DNA from: Knoxdaviesia capensis
Taxonomy: Eukaryota > Ascomycota > Sordariomycetes > Microascales > Gondwanamycetaceae
Assembly: GCA_001510575.1 (NCBI GenBank)
Contig: LNGK01000019.1
Location: 1 to 64,000, forward strand
DNA: 64,000 bases
Direction of reading: 5' to 3'
The position numbers and the translations under genes are program-made. The notes under the pieces were generated by a model, which saw only the letters and a program-made list of their open reading frames with translations, had not been told where the DNA came from and did not search any database. Positions 56,397-64,000 of this stretch are shown here, in pieces. The stretch's first letter is position 1, and each line of letters starts with the position of its first letter.

Positions 56397-57834
56397 TTAC
56401 GCGGTGAATGTCGAGTTGATGGTGCCATACTTGATCTTGGAGTAGACCACATAGGCATCGGGGTGGTCGGCCTCGACGGTGGTGGGAAGACCGGCCTCGG
56501 GGTCACAGCGTCCACGAAGGACACCGGGGGTAGCGGGATCAGCCTCGGGAGGGAAGCGGCTGTCGAGCCAGTTCATCGACACGGCATAATCGTCCCAGAT
56601 GCTGAGAACCAGGACCATGGCCTTGAGAGCCTCTCCCATCTGAGCCAGACCGCCGAGCTTGGCGAAGTAGTTGTTGTCACCGAAGACGGACTTCTGCTGG
56701 GCGCAGAACTCATCAGTGATGGAGTTGGTATTGTCCACACCAGCAACAGCCGAGTCGGAGTTGGCAACAACCTTGCCGCCCTGCACGTAGAAGCGGCGAA
56801 TCTCGCTCAGGGTACCGGAATCGCTGCCATCAGCGGTGAGGAACTGAGTGACGACGGTGACGGGCTTGGAGGTGTCGATAGTCTTGCCAGTGCCGTAGAA
56901 CTCAGCATTGCCCATGCGTAGGGAATTGAAGTCACAGCCATCCTTGTCGCAGACGCCGGCATAGCGGTCATCGCCAGATCCACATTCGGTGCCTGAGCAA
57001 CGCTTGAGTCCGGGGGCCGAGCATGGGTGCGGCGTGTACGCCGTGGCATCCAGGTTGGCCTCCCACAGGTCCATCTCAGCACAGCAGGCGCCGTACACAC
57101 CAGTACCGGTGCTGTCAGAGCTAGACGAGCCACCCCAGCCCTCGACATTGGCCTCGCCATCGATGAACTTGATGTCCTGAGGGCACTGGCTGTCACAGTA
57201 GCCGGTTCCGTACTTGGCACCGGCCTTGTTGGTGGGGAACTTGGAGAGGCCGCCATCCTGAAGCATTTCGCTGAAGTAAACAGCGCCATTGAGACCGCAA
57301 CTATGGATTATTTATGAGAGAGCTGTTCTGTCCGCACGGTGATGGAGACAAGGGATCAACTTACGGGAGAGCGGAAACATCAACATCAAAAGTGATCTCG
57401 CGGTTAAGCATATTGAAAATGCGGTACTTGTCAGCCGACTCCATCAGGTAGACTCTGGAGCCGACGTTCTTGCCGTAGTCATGTTCCTTGACAAATTGCA
57501 ACCGCAACTCGCCATCCGACGGGGTGGTGATTCCGTAGGTGCCTTCGTAGTCAGCTCCCTCGACAGCGCACGCCTCGGCGCACGCCTTTCCATCAGGGCA
57601 GTGCTCGGCCACCCACTTGTTGCCGTCGTAGCAGTTGTCTGAGCCCTCAGCTGTGTGTAGCCAGCGCCAGTTCGCGTCCAGTACCACCTCGCCCTTCTGC
57701 TTTGTGCAGCCGACGCTGTCGCATACTTCGTACGACATCGACGGGTGCTTCTCAGCCGTCAGAGTGCCGACCTGCTGGGCAAGGGCGGCACCGGCAAGGG
57801 AGAGCGGGGCAAGGAGACGAAGCATTGTGCTCAA
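56397..57834 (-). CDS. Secreted GH7 cellobiohydrolase (CBHI type) without CBM
   Basis: Two exons (57834-57365 and 57300-56397) give 457 residues; an in-frame ATG three codons in (57825) gives MLRLLAPL, an equally good signal peptide ending ALA before QQVGTL. The catalytic triplet is intact in EMDLWEAN (E232 nucleophile, D234, E237 acid/base; usual form EMDIWEAN). Other family blocks include GADYEGTYGITT, CGLNGAVYF, YGTGYCDSQCP, NVEGW, ATAYTPHPC, MVLVLSIWDDY and WLDSRFPP. Loops over the active-site tunnel are present, consistent with a cellobiohydrolase rather than an endoglucanase. It stops after the catalytic domain, with no linker or carbohydrate-binding module. It attacks cellulose chains from reducing ends, releasing cellobiose outside the cell. 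Promoter sites are listed separately. Confidence 0.96.
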
Positions 57835-58071
57835 ATGGTCTGGGATTGGCGAAACGAAATTCTTGTCAAAGAAAAGAAAGAAGCAGAAACTGATTGGGTG
57901 GAGTAGATGATTGACAGTCGTAAGTGATGATTTGCTTTCTTTAGATCAGGACCAAAAGCCACAATGGAGCGAGAGACTGGTAGTGCGGGAGACTGGTGAG
58001 AAGAGACAGGCTGCTGCTGGTCTGAATCTCCCTCATTTCTTCTTGTTGACGAGGAGAGGCCATGGCATCCT

Positions 58072-58077
58072 CTTATA
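58072..58077 (-). promoter_or_regulatory. TATA-like box of the cellobiohydrolase gene
   Basis: TATAAG on the minus strand about 240 bp upstream of the ATG, followed by a CT-rich leader. Highly expressed cellulase genes usually have a TATA element at about this distance. Confidence 0.45.
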
Positions 58078-58406
58078 CTCATGAGTGTCTAACCGTCCCC
58101 CCTTTGCTTGTCGAAGTGGATAGGAGGACCTTAAACAAGGTCGGCATGAGAATAGAACAGGTTGTTGGCCATTCTATAAGGTGAAAGGTCACAAATAGAG
58201 TAAAGTTCTGTCACGAGGCTTATCGGCATCAAATCCTTCCAATCTCTACGATCCATCATGAGCCATCAATTAAGAGCCGTGTCCCGCTTCTATCATTACA
58301 GACTTCAAGCCCTGTCCACGATGAGAACTCCACAGGTTTGATATATCCCTATGTCCAAAACCAGACGGTAGGCAGTAGAGTCTTGTCAACGGATCCATCT
58401 TCTCAT

Positions 58407-58921
58407 CTAGCCGGACGGAGCAAGGATATGCGGATATACACTATCGTTGGTGCATGAACTATGTAGAGAGAGAAAGCTATCGCTTGCCACCTGAGTGGTC
58501 CGTCCGTGGAGCTCATGTGGTATGTAGGGAGAGCTTTCTTGGCGTGAACCTATACTAATATAAGAGATATATATAACATGACTAGCTATGAGGGAGCTCC
58601 CGATCACTCTATTTGTCGCCCAACCGCCAGATGATATGGGGTCGGAGAACGAGGCTCTGAAGGTGCCGAGATTCCAGTTTTCCGGAGGCGAGAAGCCGCC
58701 ATGGAAAGACTATTTCATCCAAGCAGGAGCTGGTATATCGGAGAATAATGGAGGGCGACTATTAAGATTCACACGCTCTCTTCTTTCTGGCGGGCTCTGG
58801 GGGATGGAGATGTAACGCATACTGGATTTCACTCTTGCACACCGGGTAAATTCCAAAGATGCAGCACAACACGGCGGGGTTTGGTGATGTCGAGTAGTTC
58901 ATGCATTGCTATCAATTAGCC
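58407..58921 (-). promoter_or_regulatory. XlnR-type GGCTAR and CreA-type SYGGRG sites
   Basis: On the minus (coding) strand GGCTAG lies at 58407-58412 and GGCTAA at 58916-58921, matching the XlnR/Xyr1 consensus GGCTAR. On the plus strand CTGGGG (58797-58802) and GCGGGG (58874-58879) match the CreA consensus SYGGRG. Induction by xylose/cellulose and glucose repression are therefore likely but inferred. Confidence 0.45.
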
Positions 58922-60493
58922 AGTACACTCCATATTCATGGCTTGAAAGATCTCCATGGCTGGATATGAACCCGGGTGGTAGTGCCCACCGCGGGCCGCC
59001 TTATATTCTTGCCAAACTGTGTGTGGTTTGCTGCACCACACATGTATAGATAGCTCCGCGACTTCTGTACCACACCGGGCGCACTGTGATATACACAACA
59101 TTTCAGGAACAGGATATTCCGGCCACCGGCGATTCTTGTCACAGGTCACCCGTATCCCCTTGTCATCAGTTGACTTCAATTTTTCAGTGTCCGGATATTT
59201 CAGCCGGAAGACGGAGGCAAGTCCCTATAGAGTAAATCAGGAAGACATTGTCCCGGGACTTTATTCAAAAAGTTTGTCCAGACACACTTATCTAAGTACC
59301 TAGGTAGCCACGTATCAGACATTTGGATACATATACTATGTCCAAGGTCCATGTTCGATATATGGTGTTGAGTGTATCTCTAGGGTTAGGGTTGATTGTC
59401 ATCCTGGGCTAGGATGAGGTTTAGAGGTTTCCCTTTTCACTTTGGCTTCAGAGGATTAGAGGAAAACAATATGGCTGGCCATGCCAGCCCAAAGAATGGT
59501 CACTGGGCATCATAATCAACAAAATAACAAGGGAGGGGACGAAGACATCTGCATCTTGTACCAAGCAATAAACATGCCTGAGTGACTGGTGAAGCCACCC
59601 GCTCGTCACTGACCGATCGAGAAGTTGAACCCTCTCGACACTGTCCGTGCGTGCTGCTGAGGAATTTGTCTAGGAAAATCTCCTTTTGGCTTCCTTTTAT
59701 TTTATATAAAGACAAACTTCCTACTGTATTGTCTCAATGGGGCTGCTGTTGTGTGTGATAACTAGAAAGGTACTATGTACTTCGATCTGGAGTGGGTGGT
59801 AAATTCTTTGACTGAGTGACTTAACCATTTTTATCGCCCCTCTTGAAGGACAGACGGTTTCCCACCCGCTGGCCGGAGGACCAGCTACACCTAAAAAAAT
59901 CCATTTAGGCGCAAATTTTCCGAGTCACACGAGAACTTGGTTCCTGACCTCCAAACATCAAAGTTGACCTCATTTGCACTCCTTGTACTCAATAGTGTTC
60001 ACCAACCAGGTACGGAATTTGAGATATAGGTACCCCTATTCACTAGACGACATACTTCTGGCCCTGGTGAGTTGCTTGAACTTCAACGTTTCTTGATAAT
60101 CAACTTGACGAGAACCCCCCGATTTATATTCTCCCCTCTTGGCTGCCGAACTTCCGAGGGTTAACAGTTGCTACCGTGATTCAAGATACGGACACGGCGG
60201 CTATTACCAGCGGCAGCATTCGCCTGTCTATCTATCGACTGCCACTACTATCTTCCGTCGTCGGCACGGACGTTAACTTTCTACTTCTCTCACTTGATCC
60301 CGCGTTCCTGTGATCTTCATCACTCCTTCTGACCCTGCTTGTTGCTCTTGTATTTTCCCCCCAACGACTTTCTTTCGGCCACGGCATAGATTGTGTCAAT
60401 ATTTCGTTGTTTATTACCGTGAATTCTCGCTTGTGCATCCTTTTATAACTGGGAGCCCATCCATCCACCTCTTGTTAGATCTCTTGGATCTAA

Positions 60494-61702
60494 ATGGCAT
60501 CTCGTGCTGTGTCCCCAGCGTTTGTGCTACCTTCACCCGTCCGGGCCAGCCCACTCAACTCGGCGTGGGAAGTCAGGGTGGCTGCCGGTGAACCCGCCGC
60601 CGCTGTCCGCGTGCGCAACCTGCAGTCAGTCGTACAGGCCGGCCGCGACGCCTGGGGCCGCGAGAACAAGCCACAGCCCGTGTTGGTGTCAGCTGATGTG
60701 TTTTTGGCCCGCTCGTTCCACAGGGCCCAGGAAAGCGACGACGTTGCCGACGATACCGTCCATTATGGCCTTCTGTGTAAGGCGGTGCTAGCCGCGCTGA
60801 ACGACCTCAACCTGGCGCAACTCCGCAACCTTACGGGCCACCAACACTCTGGGTCATCCGGCGGTGGTTTGCGCCCAGACGGAGCTTCGGGTTCCGGCTC
60901 GTCCCGTGCTTCGTCACCGGCTTTCCGCCCTCTACCCTCTGCGCACGTGACCCTCCGCGCAGTTCTCGACCGCATCTGGGCGTCTCTGACCGGCCTCACC
61001 GTTGACGGTCAACGGCTTGCAGTAGCTGCGGCTGCGGCCGCGGCGGATTTCCATGGTGCTCACAGTGATAGTGCTGCTGCTCGCTATGGCGGTACTGGGA
61101 GTGAGGCTACAGCGCCGTTCCTGAACCTGTCAATGATAAAATACTTGTCTGTCACGGTTGTGCTCCCCAAGGCGTCTCTTCTCGGAACTGGCATCAGCCT
61201 GACGGGCGCAGCAGTGTTCGAGCAGAGTGGAAGATACCCGCCGATCCAGGCGCATGCTTTGACCCTTGGCATAAACAGACTCCAGATACCGACGATTATT
61301 GGCATCAATAGCAATGAACGGCGGGCGAAGCAGATCATAATTGCGGATGTTGAAGTTGATCGATTTGACTGGGATGATGATGTATATGTCGCCCTGGAGA
61401 ACATTGTGCAAAAGGTATGTTGACAATCTCTATTTGTTCAAAAATCATCAAACACCAGAATTCAACGAGGTTATACCAAAACTTTTTTTTTTTTTTTGCT
61501 AACTGCAACCGTGCACCGACTCTAGGCAATTGCAGATTCGTCTTTCGGGACGCTGGAGGCCCTCGCCGACAAGCTTGCTACGGCTATTAAGCAGGGCTTC
61601 CTCTATGACAAACCGCCTGGAAGTAGGCTGAAGATTTTGCTTGAGAAGCCGACAGCTGTTCCATTGGCTGAGGGAACATGCATTGAGTTCCTCAGCACTT
61701 AG
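60494..61702 (+). CDS. Dihydroneopterin aldolase (FolB)-type protein
   Basis: Two exons (60494-61414 and 61526-61702) give 365 residues. An N-terminal FolB-like unit (about 25-175) has VRVRNLQSVV, QPVLVSADVFLA and DDTVHYGLLCKAVL, the last matching the substrate-binding block around the conserved Tyr. A Gly/Ser-rich insertion near 120-145 interrupts it. A second unit (about 205-365) starts MIKYLSVTVVLPKAS and ends RLKILLEKPTAVPLAEGTCIE. Two tandem FolB units resemble the N-terminal part of fungal trifunctional Fol1, but the HPPK and DHPS parts are absent. Dihydroneopterin aldolase makes 6-hydroxymethyl-dihydropterin for folate. Whether this protein is catalytic, or a paralogue, cannot be told. 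Exon 2 was identified by frame continuity after CTCTAG. Confidence 0.85.
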
Positions 61703-62005
61703 AAACTTGTTCAACTGCAGGAGACCATCTCAGACTTTGATATTCATCTATCTTTGACTTCGATCTTCGGCCTGAGCTTCTTCGAGATTTATCATCACAC
61801 CGCTCATGTCGGGATACCGTCTATCCGGACAGTAATATACCATCTAGAGTTGACTTTGTTCCTCAGTATGACCTAACTGTCTAGGCATTGCGACTGAAAG
61901 GGACGTTCTATCTAATCGATACTCATCATGCACAAACCAAAACGAACTCCTAAACCAGAAATTCCACCTGACGTTTATGTAGTAAACATCTAACCTCAAG
62001 GTATC
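61703..62005. other. Short convergent intergenic region, no gene seen
   Basis: 303 bp between the two stops, AT-rich, holding both 3' ends. No gene or RNA feature is seen. Confidence 0.6.
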
Positions 62006-62891
62006 CTAACCTATAATTGCGCTCATGGGGCGATCGCCATTCGTGATCTCAATGACAAATTCCGGGTCTGCGTCAAGTAACATAACATGGAAGTGCTCCA
62101 CCGTTCGTACGGACTTAAGAGCGGACCAGTTTCGGAACCAAATCACCTACACGAGCATGTAATTACTGAATTAATAGAACTACCAAATGACAAGATCACA
62201 GAGCACTTACTTTGTCTTTTTCGGTTCGAGCTTTGAACGTCCTCGTCACAAACCCATCCAGTAGGTTTCGCCATTCATCGGCCAGGTCACCCGTTCTTGG
62301 ATCTTCGTCATATGAGAACTTGGTCCACACCACCAGGTGCACGATTCGGGAGTCGATGCCATACGGCCAATCGTTGTACAGGATCTTGAAGTCCTCTGGG
62401 AATGCGAATGGATCACAGGCAGCGGGCCCATTACGCCCACAAGAAACTGCGGCGGCAGCCTCTGCGGCCTCCGGGCTCGGTATGATGGGTGCGGGCCACC
62501 AGCAAAGACGGCGGCGGAGTAGAAACTCCATCACGCCGCCATCCGGGTATTCAGCACGCAGGCCGGCACTGAAGACGTGATACCGGCGTAGGGAGGACGG
62601 CACGCGCTGGAACGCTCCAATATCGTTGATCCGGACGAGATCGCACACCTGTGACCAGGGCATGATGGCATAGTCGGCATCCTTCATGGATAAAACTCTG
62701 CGATCTTTCGCAGTGATATTGCGAAGGAAGTCCGGACACTCGACCGTGTGCTCATTGGTTGGGAGGTTATTGTTCCAGTATGCCACAGACACGGGTGCTG
62801 TTTCCAACGGCTCCGACGGGGCATTGACCCCAGGGTTGGAGGTGGCGGATGAGCCAGGGAAGGTCGAGATTGGGTCTGCTGTCGTAGCCAT
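62006..62891 (-). CDS. N-acetylglucosamine-induced protein 1-like (DUF3605)
   Basis: Two exons (62891-62211 and 62146-62006) give 273 residues. The ATG at 62891 (MATTADPIS) is used because the frame upstream has no ATG. The family core runs from about residue 70 (ITAKDRRVLSMKDADY) through CDLVRINDIGAFQRVPSSL, FLLRRRLCWWP, FKILYNDWPYGID and HLVVWTKF. Exon 2 adds VIWFRNWSALKSVRTVEHFHVML and a terminal FVIEITNGDR. Members of DUF3605 were named after Candida NGI1/GIG1, genes induced by N-acetylglucosamine, and their biochemical role is unknown. There is no signal peptide or membrane span. The first 60 residues are Pro/Ser/Thr-rich and poorly conserved-looking. Confidence 0.9.
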
Positions 62892-64000
62892 TTCTATGGT
62901 TGGAACGGGTACACCGGGCAGCACAATAATTGTTCAGCGAGAGAAATCGAGATCTGGGGAGCAGTTTCTCCGACCACCCCTGGAGTGATGACCCTGAGGT
63001 GCGCACATAAGTATGGGACGCGGGATATTGCTGCTACCAAAGGAAGACATGTTTGGACTAACAGAGCAAGCGATAAGCTCGGACGAAACTGCGGGAAGAG
63101 TGCGGAGGGCGGTGAGGCTAGCAGCGACAGAAAATACGGGCCCGAGATCGGGGATAGGGGTGCCGTTGTGGGTAAGTGCGTGAAAGTTGCAGTCGATGAC
63201 TTCTAAATAGGAAAAGGAGCCGAAAAGTACTCTGAAGTTTGCTGATGTTCAAGTTTCCTACCTGGGTAAGCACACGTACTGATGTATTTCCAATGTGGCC
63301 CTTTCTTGTGACAATGCCAGTAGTTAAGTTAGGGTTAAGGGTTTCGCCTAAGCTGATGGGTATATTGGCGAGCAGCAGCAACAACACTTCGTAAGGAGTA
63401 TTGTGTGTTCGTATATACGGGACGTTCCGGCTTGCGAGAGCAAAACTTGGTGACCGCCGGTTGAGATCTACATATACTGTGCCATATATGCTCGTATGTC
63501 CTTGAAGTAGAGCTTCGGGAAACGAGGCGGGGTGTGAAGCTACAGCTATCAATGATATATGCAACACCTCTCATACGGGTTGAGTGGATTGACCTGGCAG
63601 GGGTCCAATTACCCCTCTCGATATGGACCTGTCTTACCACGTACGTAGTACATGGAGAACTGGCTTATACAATACAGGTGGCGTCAACCCGTCTTGAACA
63701 CATACTGAAAGTGTTACGTTCCGTTGTTCGTATAGTATCTGAGATAGTAGAATATCAGGGTCCGGTGAAACCGGCCAAGAGTGGTGACTCAATCGGATAA
63801 TAGCATGTCGGAAACCGGCAGAACTTGAAAAGTGTTCCTCGCGTCATGTTTGTGAGCTCTTTCTGCGGAAGGATTCGGCAACTTTTTGAGGTAAATCGCG
63901 GCTTCGTTTTCAGTGACAGTATCCTGCCCGAGCGGCCACCGACGATGATGTATGTCCGGACGGCATATAAATGCAGGTAGCCGGAAGAGAGTCTCCTTGG
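62892..64000. other. Upstream region to the window end, no gene seen
   Basis: 1.1 kb containing the Ngi1-like promoter on the left. Frames such as 63118-63567 on the minus strand have no recognisable product. A TATAAA at 63966-63971 on the plus strand may belong to a gene beyond the window. Confidence 0.55.
63966..63971 (+). promoter_or_regulatory. Possible TATA box of a gene beyond the window
   Basis: TATAAA followed by TGCAGG 30 bp before the window edge. Only position and sequence support it. Confidence 0.25.

Larger units (their letters stand above)
57835..60493. other. Divergent region between cellobiohydrolase and FolB-like gene
   Basis: 2.66 kb with no recognised gene. The left part is the cellobiohydrolase promoter and the right 300 bp are the CT-rich leader of the FolB-like gene. 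Frames at 58588-58815 and 58916-59303 have no recognisable product. Confidence 0.6.

Noticed and set aside
56277..56921. 214-codon plus-strand frame
   Set aside because: Antisense to the GH7 cellobiohydrolase. Its Gly/Val/Asp-rich translation mirrors the codon bias of the real gene.

Overview
The window looks like nuclear DNA of a filamentous ascomycete, most likely a eurotiomycete close to Aspergillus or Penicillium. This is inferred from short spliceosomal introns (about 50-130 nt, GTAAGT/GTATGT donors), CT-rich leaders, and genes typical of these fungi: palF, hxB, a GH7 cellobiohydrolase without CBM, and an N-acetylglucosamine-induced protein. All gene models below were built by hand by joining reading frames at splice sites. 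No transcript data or database search was available.

Layout. 1-8.5 kb: a heptamer satellite and TATA box in front of a low-complexity Ser/Gly/Pro protein, then a large Caf120/Skg3-like PH-domain gene on the minus strand. 8.5-17 kb: a gene desert. 17-22.7 kb: a compact housekeeping block with a Ptc7-like PP2C phosphatase, UTP23, a glutaredoxin-like protein and a HpcH/HpaI aldolase. 23.9-26.7 kb: the pH-signalling arrestin palF. 28.4-33.8 kb: divergent cdc6 and hxB (molybdenum cofactor sulfurase) sharing an 857-bp promoter region. 35.4-35.9 kb: a tentative small gene. 37.4-43 kb: an Mpo1-like DUF962 protein, RNA polymerase II subunit RPB7 and a Cys-rich single-pass membrane protein. 43-52.2 kb: a second gene desert. 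52.2-53.3 kb: a Myb/SANT-like protein. 56.4-57.8 kb: the secreted GH7 cellobiohydrolase. 60.5-62.9 kb: a stand-alone dihydroneopterin-aldolase-type protein, convergent with a DUF3605 (Ngi1-like) protein.

The genes do not form a biosynthetic cluster or a single pathway. Regulation is readable in places. The cdc6-hxB intergenic region holds an exact TCGG-N6-CCGA (UaY-type) site and a GATA site on the hxB side, and MCB/SCB-like G1/S elements on the cdc6 side. The cellobiohydrolase promoter has GGCTAR (XlnR-type) and SYGGRG (CreA-type) sites. The palF upstream region has three GCCARG (PacC-type) cores. I found no transposon, rRNA, tRNA or CRISPR array. The most interesting items are a 129-nt stop-free, frame-preserving intron inside the PP2C domain of the Ptc7-like gene, the granulin-like Cys pattern of the membrane protein, six P(S/T)AP motifs in PalF, and the GTACTGTAC-like words recurring in the two deserts.
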